Shown here: piece after piece, positions 41,702 to 49,339 of the stretch | Numbering within the stretch: the stretch's first letter is position 1 | Layout: each line of letters begins with the position of its first letter | IMG/VR virus record: IMGVR_UViG_3300023172_000016 | Span: 26,914 to 90,913 of that record | Strand: one strand, 5' to 3' | DNA length: 64,000 nucleotides | Source: a virus | Made by a program: the position numbers and the translations under genes | The notes under the pieces: model-generated | Told to the model about the DNA's origin: nothing | The model's input: only the letters and a program-made list of their open reading frames with translations | Database searches by the model: none

Positions 41702-41913
41702 TAGCTTCTTCTTAAGGTAGCAAGGTAGCTGTTAATCTTCTTATCAAATTTGGTTGCTGTTTCACCATAGCCCTCTCCCATTATCGAGGAGAGTTTTGCA
41801 ACAACAGATCTTCTATCGAGAATCATTTGATATTCCGGATCCTTTTCTTTTTTCAGAATCTCGGAAGCAATCTCTTTTGCAAATCGGTCAAACATTTCTT
41901 TTTCTCTGGACAT
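41701..41913 (-). CDS. Hypothetical helical protein (70 aa)
   Basis: The preferred start is ATG 41913 (MSREKEMFDRFAKEIASEIL), because the longer frame to 41934 would begin inside the hairpin at 41922-41958. It is a charged helical protein, perhaps coiled coil, coupled by a one-base overlap to the glycosylase gene. No family is recognised. Confidence 0.5.
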   Translation of the reverse strand: MSREKEMFDRFAKEIASEILKKEKDPEYQMILDRRSVVAKLSSIMGEGYGETATKFDKKINSYLATLRRS

Positions 41914-41921
41914 AGCGTAAA

Positions 41922-41958
41922 TAATAAAGCTCAATCTTTTTGTGATCGAGCTTTATTA
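41922..41958. terminator. Hairpin, probable terminator
   Basis: An 11-bp inverted repeat TAATAAAGCTC/GAGCTTTATTA around a 15-nt loop. It lies between the Hsp20 gene and the next downstream gene. The T-tract is weak, so it could be an RNA-processing or stability hairpin. Confidence 0.5.
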
Positions 41959-41985
41959 CTGTTAAATCTAAGGAAAATTTCGGAA

Positions 41986-42342
41986 TTAAGAGATCTTAAT
42001 TTTCTTAGGGAGAGATTCTTTCTTCTTTTGGAGGGAAATCGATAATACTCCCTCCTTAATTTTGGCCTTAATGGAATTGCTATCGATGTATGCTGGGAGG
42101 TTAAACTTCTTAGTAAAGTCATCAGTCCAATAAGACTCGTTATCTTCCCCTTTAATGACAAGGTGATTTCCCTCTACCTCAACAGAAATATCATTTAGGG
42201 TAAATCCGGGTACTGGGATCTCTAAGAATAGGTTACCATCTTTTTCATCTACAAAATAATTTCTGCTTTGTACAACGGGATTTGTATTGCGAAAAATTCT
42301 TTCCATCATTTCTAGTGGGCTGTAAAAAGTTGTTCCGTTCAT
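41986..42342 (-). CDS. Small heat shock protein (Hsp20)
   Basis: A 118-aa alpha-crystallin-domain protein. The pattern is ISVEVEGNHLVIKGE, FTKKFNLPAYIDSNSIKAKI, then KEGVLSISLQKK, the usual end of the domain. It lacks a C-terminal I-x-I oligomerisation motif except IKIS. It is a holdase chaperone. Hsp20 proteins occur in many T4-like phages, especially cyanophages, and may help virion assembly. Confidence 0.92.
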   Translation of the reverse strand: MNGTTFYSPLEMMERIFRNTNPVVQSRNYFVDEKDGNLFLEIPVPGFTLNDISVEVEGNHLVIKGEDNESYWTDDFTKKFNLPAYIDSNSIKAKIKEGVLSISLQKKKESLPKKIKIS

Positions 42343-42396
42343 GATTTTGTTTTTTCAGCATACAGTTCAAATCCTATTCCAATACTAAAAAACAAA

Positions 42397-42422
42397 GAAA
42401 AAGGTGCCTTTTCGGCACCTTT
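42397..42422 (-). terminator. Rho-independent terminator
   Basis: On the minus strand AAAGGTGCC/GGCACCTTT around GAAAA is followed by T-rich sequence. It ends the transcript of the 42448 gene before Hsp20. Confidence 0.9.
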
Positions 42423-42447
42423 CAGTATTAACTTATGTCGTTTTGTC

Positions 42448-42939
42448 TTATTTCTGCAAAGACTTCATCATTGCTTTGAAATCGTCAAATGTTTTTACGA
42501 GTCTTTCCTTCTTCTTTTTCTTCTTATTACCCTTTCTAGCTGCTTGGGTCCCAACAGTTAAAGATGGGAATTTGTCGCCAGATCCAACTGCACCATCGTA
42601 AAAGTCGGCATTAGTACCGCCTGCTGCAGGTGCTGTAACGTTACCCATACCTTGAGTAGTTCCCAGAGTTGCAAATGCTCCTCCTCCCATATCTCCTGCA
42701 GGGGCACCACCATCCATCTCTTGGAGATCATATCCTTCGCAGCCGCAGCTTTTCATTTTTTCATCCATTTGCCATTTCTCAACACAGTAGTCGTTTTCGT
42801 CCAGCCACTCCTTGATTTTTACCTCGATAGCATCAGGGGTTTCTTGTTCCTCCATGATAGGTACACCGGTTTCACAACACATGCAAACCAAGGTTCTACC
42901 TTTTGTTGAATTTCCAGTTGGATAATACATTGAATCCAT
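42448..42939 (-). CDS. Cys-rich and Gly/Ala-rich protein (163 aa)
   Basis: Residues 17-72 hold seven cysteines (LVCMCCETG, YCVEKW, SCGCEGY), likely a metal site. Residues 75-130 are Gly/Ala-rich. The C-terminus is lysine-rich and ends RLVKTFDDFKAMMKSLQK, a C-terminal F-x-x-F motif like that of the 14909 gene. It may be a virion protein. No family is recognised. Confidence 0.55.
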   Translation of the reverse strand: MDSMYYPTGNSTKGRTLVCMCCETGVPIMEEQETPDAIEVKIKEWLDENDYCVEKWQMDEKMKSCGCEGYDLQEMDGGAPAGDMGGGAFATLGTTQGMGNVTAPAAGGTNADFYDGAVGSGDKFPSLTVGTQAARKGNKKKKKKERLVKTFDDFKAMMKSLQK

Positions 42940-42941
42940 TA

Positions 42942-43172
42942 TTATTCTAATATTTTTTGAACATTCTTAGCAAATATGCGCAAAGAGTTGCCATCTTCGT
43001 TCTTAACCGTGTAGCCAACAACGTCCTTATATGCATCATAAATTGGTGAGGTAACTAAAAGCTTATTGTCACTTGTGTCAAGAATAAACTTTCCAGTTAG
43101 ATCGTCATATTGTTTTTTTGTTTGAGCATCTTTTTGTGATACTCCTGCCTTTTTATTACATCCACATCCCAT
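42942..43172 (-). CDS. Small Cys-start protein (76 aa)
   Basis: It begins MGCGCNKKAG, resembling short phage proteins with a CxC N-terminus, followed by a beta-rich domain (KFILDTSDNKLLVTSPIYDA). It is not a typical lipoprotein because no hydrophobic segment precedes the Cys. It starts 2 bases from the previous gene's stop. Unknown function. Confidence 0.55.
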   Translation of the reverse strand: MGCGCNKKAGVSQKDAQTKKQYDDLTGKFILDTSDNKLLVTSPIYDAYKDVVGYTVKNEDGNSLRIFAKNVQKILE

Positions 43173-43202
43173 TTGTTTGCTGTTTTGCTGTTCTTATTCT
43201 AT

Positions 43203-43613
43203 TTATCTGTAGTCATCTTTTAATTCCTTTCTTCTTAGATAGTTGAAAAGGTATCTTAAGGCTTTTTTGTATTCCTTGCTGTTTCTAAAGGGATTTGGAT
43301 AAGTTCTGATAGTATTGCCTTGCCCCTCTGGGGTTTCAGAGGATTCTACTGGATTATATCTTCTTACCACACCGGTTGGGTGAATAGTATAAAAGACGTC
43401 TGCATATCCCTTAACTTCCGGCTGTTTTTTTCTTCTAAACTTGAGAGTATTGTTAAGTTCCTGTTGATCTGATGTTTCTTCAGCAAATCCCAGATCAATG
43501 ATATCCCTATAGGCATCAGACTTTCTAATGCTATCTAGATCAATGTTCCTTCTCTCATCTTCGAGATATTCGGATCTAGGATCATACCTACCAAACTCAA
43601 ACAGGTTTATCAT
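43203..43613 (-). CDS. Hypothetical protein (136 aa)
   Basis: The ATG at 43613 overlaps the stop of the gene upstream by 4 bases; the open frame extends to a TTG at 43634. It starts MINLFEFGRYDPRSEYLE and contains VFYTIHPTGVVRRYNP and a basic helical C-terminus. It may be a virion or nucleic-acid-associated protein. No family is recognised. Confidence 0.55.
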   Translation of the reverse strand: MINLFEFGRYDPRSEYLEDERRNIDLDSIRKSDAYRDIIDLGFAEETSDQQELNNTLKFRRKKQPEVKGYADVFYTIHPTGVVRRYNPVESSETPEGQGNTIRTYPNPFRNSKEYKKALRYLFNYLRRKELKDDYR

Positions 43614-44068
43614 TTCTTCTGTTCCTTTATCCAATCCCTGTAATCCTTTAGATTTTCAAGGTTCTTTTTACCAGCCTTTGATTTTTTAGAATCTGGGTTA
43701 AGGTATGGTATGATTGGCTTGATGTCTCCACCAAAACTCATCCTTGGGGAAATTGATGGAAGACCCTTAGAGTCAACAACACCAGTGTTAACTGCAATTT
43801 CTCCCTGGATAGCGCCTCCATCTTCGTTTATTGGTTTGCCATCTTTAACAATCTCAGGTAAATCCTTTGATTTGGTTTTTGCAAATTTCTTAAGTTCCTT
43901 ATCCGACATAGGGGGAACAAATTTTCCATCCTTATCCTTATATCCAAAAGCTATCTTTTCGATCTCCTCACGATACTTAGGATCAATATCAGAAGCTTTT
44001 AACTCGTCTTGTCTAAGAGCCCAAGCTTGACCCATTATTGCTTGCTGTGCTTTACTTACTGAAGGCAT
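43610..44068 (-). CDS. MPSVSKAQQ-type phage protein (152 aa)
   Basis: The N-terminus MPSVSKAQQAIMGQAWALRQ matches a small phage family (DUF3008-like) usually about 60-70 aa with a MSDKELKKFAKTK continuation, which is present here at residues 54-66. The remaining 80 residues are a Pro/Gly-containing extension ending in a lysine-rich helix. Function is unknown. Confidence 0.6.
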   Translation of the reverse strand: MPSVSKAQQAIMGQAWALRQDELKASDIDPKYREEIEKIAFGYKDKDGKFVPPMSDKELKKFAKTKSKDLPEIVKDGKPINEDGGAIQGEIAVNTGVVDSKGLPSISPRMSFGGDIKPIIPYLNPDSKKSKAGKKNLENLKDYRDWIKEQKK

Positions 44069-44070
44069 GA

Positions 44071-44418
44071 TTACAAATTATATTTTTCAAAGGGAATAAT
44101 GATCTTCATACCTTCCTCAATCTTCTTAAGTTTGGTATCCTTAATATTCTTACCTGAAGAAACACCACCCTCCATTTTCTCAGAATCCTCCTGCAAATAG
44201 AGACCTTTCATTTTCTTCTTGATCTCCTCGGGAGACATTGGCTTGGCATTTAATTCCCAGTTAGCAGCAGGATTAATTATTTTCTTCTTTTTCTTTTTCC
44301 AATCTGGATAAGTCCAAAGCCATCTATTATAACCCTTCCCAACTATTTCAAACCCCTTATCGCCAGGTTGTATGGCTATGGGTGACTGCGGGGGAATATA
44401 ACTGCCAGTTTTTGCCAT
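44071..44418 (-). CDS. Hypothetical protein (115 aa)
   Basis: A lysine-rich protein beginning MAKTGSYIPPQSPIAIQPGD, with WLWTYPDWKKKKKKI in the middle. It is probably partly disordered. It overlaps the upstream DUF4494-like gene by one base. It belongs to the same run of small genes. No family is recognised. Confidence 0.5.
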   Translation of the reverse strand: MAKTGSYIPPQSPIAIQPGDKGFEIVGKGYNRWLWTYPDWKKKKKKIINPAANWELNAKPMSPEEIKKKMKGLYLQEDSEKMEGGVSSGKNIKDTKLKKIEEGMKIIIPFEKYNL

Positions 44419-44624
44419 TAGTCTATAACTGCTTCTATTTTGGATTTTGAAATTTGAGTGGTCTCAAAAAATCCAGTGGTTCCTTCTAAGAACTCTGCTA
44501 CTTTAGTCTCAACTTCCAAAACAGATTCTGCTGCTACTAGAAATTCAGACTTGTGAATTACTGGGTCACCGTTTCTTTTTGTTTCGGTTGACTCAAAGTT
44601 TACTTTTGCTACGTAGTATCCCAT
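44418..44624 (-). CDS. DUF4494-like protein (68 aa)
   Basis: A 68-aa protein with the DUF4494 pattern: YYVAKVNFESTETKRNGDPV, then KSEFLVAAESVLEVETKVAE and a C-terminal strand. DUF4494 is found mainly in Bacteroidota and their phages, so it hints at the host. A GATATATAA element lies 19 bases upstream. The function is unknown. Confidence 0.6.
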   Translation of the reverse strand: MGYYVAKVNFESTETKRNGDPVIHKSEFLVAAESVLEVETKVAEFLEGTTGFFETTQISKSKIEAVID

Positions 44625-44642
44625 TGTATATAAATTTACTGT

Positions 44643-44651
44643 TTATATATC
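44643..44651 (-). promoter_or_regulatory. GATATATAA promoter-like element
   Basis: A perfect copy 19 bases upstream of the ATG at 44624, in the gap between the Hc1 terminator and the DUF4494-like gene. Confidence 0.55.
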
Positions 44652-44686
44652 ACCTTTTGTAAATTATTCCATCCCACAAGAAACAG

Positions 44687-44710
44687 AAAAGGCAGCCGGG
44701 AGGGCTGCCT
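44687..44710 (-). terminator. Rho-independent terminator
   Basis: On the minus strand AGGCAGCC/GGCTGCCT around CTCC is followed by TTTT. It ends the histone-like transcript. Confidence 0.88.
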
Positions 44711-44735
44711 AATATCTGTTTGTAATTGGGTTCTC

Positions 44736-44912
44736 TTAAGAGTTGTTCTTCATCTCTTGAACATCCAACCTTACTTGCTGAGCTAGTTTTTTAACTTCTT
44801 GCATAGCTTGACGAACTCTAGTTCCTGCAGCTTTATTGCCTTTCTCAACAAACTTTGCTACGTCAGCTTCTGCAGCTTCCATAACGGCTTTAATCTGGTC
44901 AAAATTTTCCAT
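44736..44912 (-). CDS. Histone H1-like (Hc1-type) DNA-binding protein
   Basis: The ATG at 44912 opens 58 codons. The pattern KFVEKGNKAAGTRVRQAMQE followed by KKLAQQVRLDVQEMKNN matches the short Hc1-type histone H1-like proteins typical of Bacteroidota. These bind and compact DNA. It has its own TATAAATA box 19 bases upstream and its own terminator, so it is probably expressed late and strongly. It could condense phage DNA in the head or displace host nucleoid proteins. It is too short for routine ORF listing. Confidence 0.82.
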   Translation of the reverse strand: MENFDQIKAVMEAAEADVAKFVEKGNKAAGTRVRQAMQEVKKLAQQVRLDVQEMKNNS

Positions 44913-44930
44913 AATTGATTTAATTTTCCT

Positions 44931-44938
44931 TATTTATA
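44931..44938 (-). promoter_or_regulatory. T4-type late promoter box TATAAATA
   Basis: An exact TATAAATA preceded by AG, 19 bases upstream of the Hc1-like start codon. Confidence 0.65.
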
Positions 44939-44969
44939 CTTGGGTTAGAAATAAATGTTTCGATCTACA

Positions 44970-45509
44970 TTATCTACTGATGATGAAAGTCCCTTTATGA
45001 GATCCCTCTTGCATTGACCATTCAGGTCCGAGGAATGAAAGTAAAACGGATTTTAGCATTTCCTCATAGTTTTCAATCTCGATATTATCTTGCATTTCGT
45101 CAAATATACGAATTACTTTAGAATTCTTCTCGAGATAATTTAAAAGGGCCTTAGATATTTGCTCCAAAAATCTACTGAGATCATTATCCCTCAGGGTAAA
45201 CTTTTGGTCATTTAAATCTGGGACCTCCGACTTCTTTATAGCTATATCTTCTATGATCTCAGGAGCAATCTCGTTTATGTTTAGGACTGCATAAGAGTTT
45301 TTTGGACCCTCCATAGATTCATATTTGGAATACTTACCAACTACCAACATAAATCCTTTTTGAGCTCCATTTTCCAATTCAAGCTGAAATAGGTAATTGT
45401 AGATATCACCATCTTTTATCAGGAGAAATGGGAAAGTACCAAACCCGTCACCCTCATTAACCGGATTGGATTTTAAAAAGTCTGAGAAATTCTGTATTCT
45501 TTTTTCCAC
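44970..45509 (-). CDS. Candidate head-packaged protein (179 aa)
   Basis: It starts at GTG 45509 with MEKRIQNFSDFLKSNPVNEG, a version of the shared motif with a later V-N-E site. The rest is alpha/beta (FLLIKDGDIYNYLFQLEL) with a helical C-terminal half. A GATATATAA element lies 19 bases upstream. No family is recognised. Confidence 0.6.
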   Translation of the reverse strand: MEKRIQNFSDFLKSNPVNEGDGFGTFPFLLIKDGDIYNYLFQLELENGAQKGFMLVVGKYSKYESMEGPKNSYAVLNINEIAPEIIEDIAIKKSEVPDLNDQKFTLRDNDLSRFLEQISKALLNYLEKNSKVIRIFDEMQDNIEIENYEEMLKSVLLSFLGPEWSMQEGSHKGTFIISR

Positions 45510-45527
45510 CTTACAAATTGTATTTTT

Positions 45528-45536
45528 TTATATATC
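45528..45536 (-). promoter_or_regulatory. GATATATAA promoter-like element
   Basis: A perfect copy 19 bases upstream of the GTG start at 45509. It touches the stop codon of the ligase-adenylyltransferase gene. Confidence 0.55.
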
Positions 45537-47451
45537 AGTCCCGTACCTTCGTAATAAGGTCGTTGTAGAGATTTGATACCTCTTGTGGAACCATCTTTTT
45601 AAACTTTGAAAAGTCTTGGTCTTTAATGGCTTGTCTTACATCAGTACCACTTGTTACCCTTGGTGTTTCCACAATTTCTAGCTCGTCGCTAATCTTGTCT
45701 TTTATATCAGACATCTTGATATAGTCAATCTGCTTGGTATAGTCATCTTTTCTGTCTGGACCAGCACCAATTAGCCTTGGGTCATATCCCATATCGATTA
45801 GCTTTGATATAGCAGATCCTAAAAGACCCCTGTTTACCATCATATATCCCTCTATCTCCTCGTTGTTTGATACGATGGAATCCATATACATTTTTATGGA
45901 ATCGTTGTCAAATGGGGATTTTCCTGACTTATTGTGGCCTGGATAAACCACAACTACATAAGAAGGTAGATCGTTCTTTTCCTTAAGGGCTTTAGCCATT
46001 TTCAGATGCCCATGATGGAAAGGCTGGAATCTACCCATAATAACATTAACCGGCTTTCTTTCGTCAGAGACATCTTCTTGCAGTATATCTACTTCCTCTG
46101 GAATTTCCTCATTATCAATTGTCTCTAATTTGGAGATAAATTCTTGGTAAGAAACTAGTGGATCATCAGAAGTTTCAAATTCTTCATCCTCCTCCTGAAT
46201 ATAATCTACAGATGGAGACATTTCCCTTCTAAAGTCACCAAAGCTTATGAACTTTGATTCGTTCACATTTTTAGCAGGACGCTTAATGTAATCCTTAATG
46301 TCCTTGATCAGCAAATTAATTTGATCCTTCATACCAGAAGTTATAATACCGCCAGCTCTTGTCTTGATTTTTCTAAAAGAGTTAAGTATCAACTTGAATA
46401 AAGATTCAAACGAATCGTCTTTCTCAATGTATTTAAGAACCCTCCTGTCCTTAATCTTATCACGATTTAGTCTGAACTCGTCTCTCTTTAGATATTCAGG
46501 TTCGTCAAAATCAGTTCCTCTATATTTCTCTGCATATTCATCAAGGAATTTCACAAATACATCGCTCATAAACGAAATATATCTCTCATCCTCTGAATCT
46601 CCGTTAACTTCAAACTCAGATAATCCTTTTTCTAAAATGAAGTTCATAACGTCCATCACAGTTATACCAAGAAAGTCTGAAGGCTTTTTACTCTTCCTAT
46701 CAGCAAACTTTTGTTTTGCAATCTCAGTAAAGATAGGGTCGACCATTTTTGCAAGGACAGTATCGCTATCACCCTCAAGATCACCAAATCTGAAAACTAT
46801 ACCCTCTACATCTTTATCAAGATCATCATTCAGAGCAGTTTTCTTTAGGTCTGGGTTAAGAGTCTTTATGATAAACCTAACAAAGGATTGTGTTTTAAAT
46901 CTTTCAACAAGCTCTTTAAATGGAGTATTCAAAAAATCCAAAAGCTCGGATTTTTGGTCCTCACTTAATACCCCTTGAAATACAATAGGTGGTTTTTCAA
47001 CACCCAGAAGATCTGCCCAGTTATCTAGCTCCTCCTTATCTTGGATAGTACTAATAATCTTACCGTCATCACCCATTTTGTGGATATAAGAAAGAATAAG
47101 ATTATTCTTAGGAAGTCTATCATAAACAATCTCAACAGGCTTGTTGTTAGCAAAATACTCTAATCCAAATCTCCACCCTCTCGGAACCTTTTCAAGTATG
47201 TGGGGTGGCAAAGACTCTACATATTGAATTGGTTTTTCATAGTACTTCATCAAAGTCCTATCAACCAATGTAATTGGGTTCCTTTGATCTCTTCTATAAA
47301 ACTTAAAGTTTCCGGTTTCCTTGTCTCTCTCAAAAGAGAAAGCAGACCCGTCCATCTTCTCGTTTATTGTTACGAACTGATTGAAAAGCTGACCAACAAA
47401 GTCAGACCCTTTCTTGTTATAAATGTCGTATAAATGATTGATTCCTGCCAT
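45535..47451 (-). CDS. RNA ligase fused to NMN/cytidylyl-type nucleotidyltransferase
   Basis: A 638-aa fusion. Residues 1-250 are an ATP-dependent RNA/DNA ligase domain with motif I EKMDGSAF (Lys32 would be adenylylated) and GWRFGLEYF (motif III-like). Residues 250-400 are helical. Residues 400-450 form an acidic linker that contains FISFGDFRREM and SYQEFISKLE, resembling head-targeting motifs. Residues 460-638 are a nucleotidyltransferase with GRFQPFHHGHL and TSGTDVRQAI, as in NadM/NadR. It could link NAD or nucleotide metabolism to RNA repair; the substrate is unknown. Confidence 0.82.
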   Translation of the reverse strand: MAGINHLYDIYNKKGSDFVGQLFNQFVTINEKMDGSAFSFERDKETGNFKFYRRDQRNPITLVDRTLMKYYEKPIQYVESLPPHILEKVPRGWRFGLEYFANNKPVEIVYDRLPKNNLILSYIHKMGDDGKIISTIQDKEELDNWADLLGVEKPPIVFQGVLSEDQKSELLDFLNTPFKELVERFKTQSFVRFIIKTLNPDLKKTALNDDLDKDVEGIVFRFGDLEGDSDTVLAKMVDPIFTEIAKQKFADRKSKKPSDFLGITVMDVMNFILEKGLSEFEVNGDSEDERYISFMSDVFVKFLDEYAEKYRGTDFDEPEYLKRDEFRLNRDKIKDRRVLKYIEKDDSFESLFKLILNSFRKIKTRAGGIITSGMKDQINLLIKDIKDYIKRPAKNVNESKFISFGDFRREMSPSVDYIQEEDEEFETSDDPLVSYQEFISKLETIDNEEIPEEVDILQEDVSDERKPVNVIMGRFQPFHHGHLKMAKALKEKNDLPSYVVVVYPGHNKSGKSPFDNDSIKMYMDSIVSNNEEIEGYMMVNRGLLGSAISKLIDMGYDPRLIGAGPDRKDDYTKQIDYIKMSDIKDKISDELEIVETPRVTSGTDVRQAIKDQDFSKFKKMVPQEVSNLYNDLITKVRD

Positions 47452-47453
47452 CC

Positions 47454-47906
47454 TTAATTCAATAGAATTTTTATGTTCCCAATATCATCCGTCTTCTTAA
47501 TCAAAACAGGGCCCAACTGGACATCAACACCAACTGAAACCTTCTGATCAACAATAAGTTTTGCTAATCCTCTTATGATAGTTTCTATAAGAATTTTCGA
47601 TTTATCTTGTAATTCCATTTGATGTATTATAGCCAAATTTTCTAAAAGAGATTCGACCTCTGGGACATCATCCTGGTAATCTATAAGTTCGTAAACCTCC
47701 TTTTCTATTGTGTAATATGGCTCACCTTCTAGAAAAACTGTAGCACTACCATTTTCCTCTTGGGATATAGCCCCATTTATTCCAAGTACAGTAATAAATG
47801 AGATATTCCCGTCATCCTCCCTAGCAACAACAGAAGGCGAATCTTTATCTAAAAAAACCTCCAATGCTCCGTAAACTAGGTCGTTATGTTTTTTTGTAAA
47901 TTCCAT
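47454..47906 (-). CDS. Hypothetical protein (150 aa)
   Basis: An acidic 150-aa protein (MEFTKKHNDLVYGALEVFLD) with mixed alpha/beta pattern. It lies between the ligase fusion and the nucleotidyltransferase gene with 1-3 base spacing, so all three are probably co-expressed. No family is recognised. Confidence 0.55.
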   Translation of the reverse strand: MEFTKKHNDLVYGALEVFLDKDSPSVVAREDDGNISFITVLGINGAISQEENGSATVFLEGEPYYTIEKEVYELIDYQDDVPEVESLLENLAIIHQMELQDKSKILIETIIRGLAKLIVDQKVSVGVDVQLGPVLIKKTDDIGNIKILLN

Positions 47907-48821
47907 TTATTTAATCTCTGTAGGAATTTCAAATCCACCATTAACAAGGTATCTTTCTAAGTCATCCCTAATTTCTTGCTTTTTATCAGCGTGTACAAAA
48001 GAAGGAGACGAAACTATTTTCCAAGCGTCCTCGAACGATTTCAAATCATCCTTGTTTACACCACTCCCGAACATCATCTCAACAAATTCATCCGGATCCC
48101 TAGTAATAAAGGATGTTTCTCCCTTAACTGTCTTTGGACTTTTTAGCCTCTTTGTAGCACCTTTAAATGATTTCTTATTCTTATAAATACCATCGCTTAA
48201 CCTTAAGGCGTAGGAGTAAAAGTCTTCTATCTCATTATTTTCGTCCTTGGATATTACCTCTTTTAACGCGGAGAGTATTGCTTGGAACAACCAATTTCTG
48301 TGGGCTGACTTATACTTACTTTCTCCCTTTCTATAATCGGGGGAATAGAATATGAATTTAGCCCAATCCATATCCGAAATTGGAATAAGATCCAACTGAA
48401 CTATCCCATTAGAAGCATCACCCTCTATTGGCCATCCAATCGAAATGACGTTTATTCCCCTCATTAGTTTAAGGTCTGGCACAAAACCGAGTTTATCCTG
48501 TAGAGTTTCAGAAAGAATTTTATAAAGGGACCCTAATACATCATCTTCAGAAACACCCAAGCTTTTTGAAAGGAATGCTTTATCAATTCCAAGATCTATA
48601 TCACCAGAGGTATCATTTTGACTTTTTTTCTTTCCTATACTACCGATTATAAGGTATTCCTTATCTACCTTCCCGCCACCCAAAAGTGGGAAAAGAATTT
48701 TCTCAATAGATTCTAAAGTTTTCGGTACCTCGGACTCCTTAATCCTCCTTGACTCCTTAATTGCAGCACCACCTTCAAAAAGTGATACGAAATCTCCAAA
48801 TTTTAATAAGTTATTTGCCAT
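47907..48821 (-). CDS. Pol-beta-type nucleotidyltransferase with head-targeting-like N-terminus
   Basis: A 304-aa protein. The N-terminus NNLLKFGDFVSLFEGG has the F-x-x-F motif with an L-F-E site. The catalytic pattern is IIGSIGKKKSQNDTSGDIDLG (GS helix, then D-x-D) with a third acid in VQLDLIPI, as in pol-beta-type nucleotidyltransferases. These transfer NMP to RNA, proteins or small molecules, including some toxins. The target is unknown. It overlaps the next gene by 11 bases. Confidence 0.75.
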   Translation of the reverse strand: MANNLLKFGDFVSLFEGGAAIKESRRIKESEVPKTLESIEKILFPLLGGGKVDKEYLIIGSIGKKKSQNDTSGDIDLGIDKAFLSKSLGVSEDDVLGSLYKILSETLQDKLGFVPDLKLMRGINVISIGWPIEGDASNGIVQLDLIPISDMDWAKFIFYSPDYRKGESKYKSAHRNWLFQAILSALKEVISKDENNEIEDFYSYALRLSDGIYKNKKSFKGATKRLKSPKTVKGETSFITRDPDEFVEMMFGSGVNKDDLKSFEDAWKIVSSPSFVHADKKQEIRDDLERYLVNGGFEIPTEIK

Positions 48822-49302
48822 CTACATCAAAATAATTTGAAGCGGAGTAAACATAGTCTTGGTAAAGCTTCTGATCTCTGCCCTCTGGATTTCTAATATC
48901 AAACTTCTTCCCGAAGGTCGATCTGCCTTTTAGAATGGCATTTCTATAGAATTCTTCGTAATTTTTTTCCTTGTTTTTACCAGAAGCCCTAATTGAATCT
49001 CCCCATCTAGAAAGAACCTGTTCTTTGTTTTTTTCCAAACCATCAGCATCCATACTTGCTGCTTTTCCAGAATCGAATAAATCTGCTATCCCCTTTCCGA
49101 CTTTTTGTATTCCCTCAACAGCTCCCTTCACAAGCCTCTGTAAAGCTCCGCCTTCATCATAAGCCATTTGATATAGCTTTTCCTCGCCGGTTTCAGCTTC
49201 TATCCTCCTTCTGATTTCTTTGATTCTGTCACTGGCTCCGGGATAAATCTTATCTCCCCTGCTTTCAGAAAGAAATTGTCCGAAATTTTTAAGGTTCTGC
49301 AT
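48811..49302 (-). CDS. Candidate head-packaged protein (163 aa)
   Basis: Two ATGs are possible, 49314 and 49302. The second has AGGA 8 bases upstream and gives MQNLKNFGQFLSESRGDK, a near-perfect shared motif with an L-S-E site. The body is basic and helical (DRIKEIRRRIEAETGEEK) with a Gly-rich amphipathic stretch (LVKGAVEGIQKVGKGI) that could touch membranes. No family is recognised. Confidence 0.6.
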   Translation of the reverse strand: MQNLKNFGQFLSESRGDKIYPGASDRIKEIRRRIEAETGEEKLYQMAYDEGGALQRLVKGAVEGIQKVGKGIADLFDSGKAASMDADGLEKNKEQVLSRWGDSIRASGKNKEKNYEEFYRNAILKGRSTFGKKFDIRNPEGRDQKLYQDYVYSASNYFDVDGK

Positions 49303-49339
49303 ATTTTTCCTCATTTATCCTATATATCGGACTCCAGGA

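Noticed and set aside
46364-46978. 204-codon plus-strand ORF inside the ligase fusion gene
   Set aside because: Antisense shadow; Ser/Leu/Phe-rich without recognisable domains, while the minus strand carries a clear two-domain enzyme.
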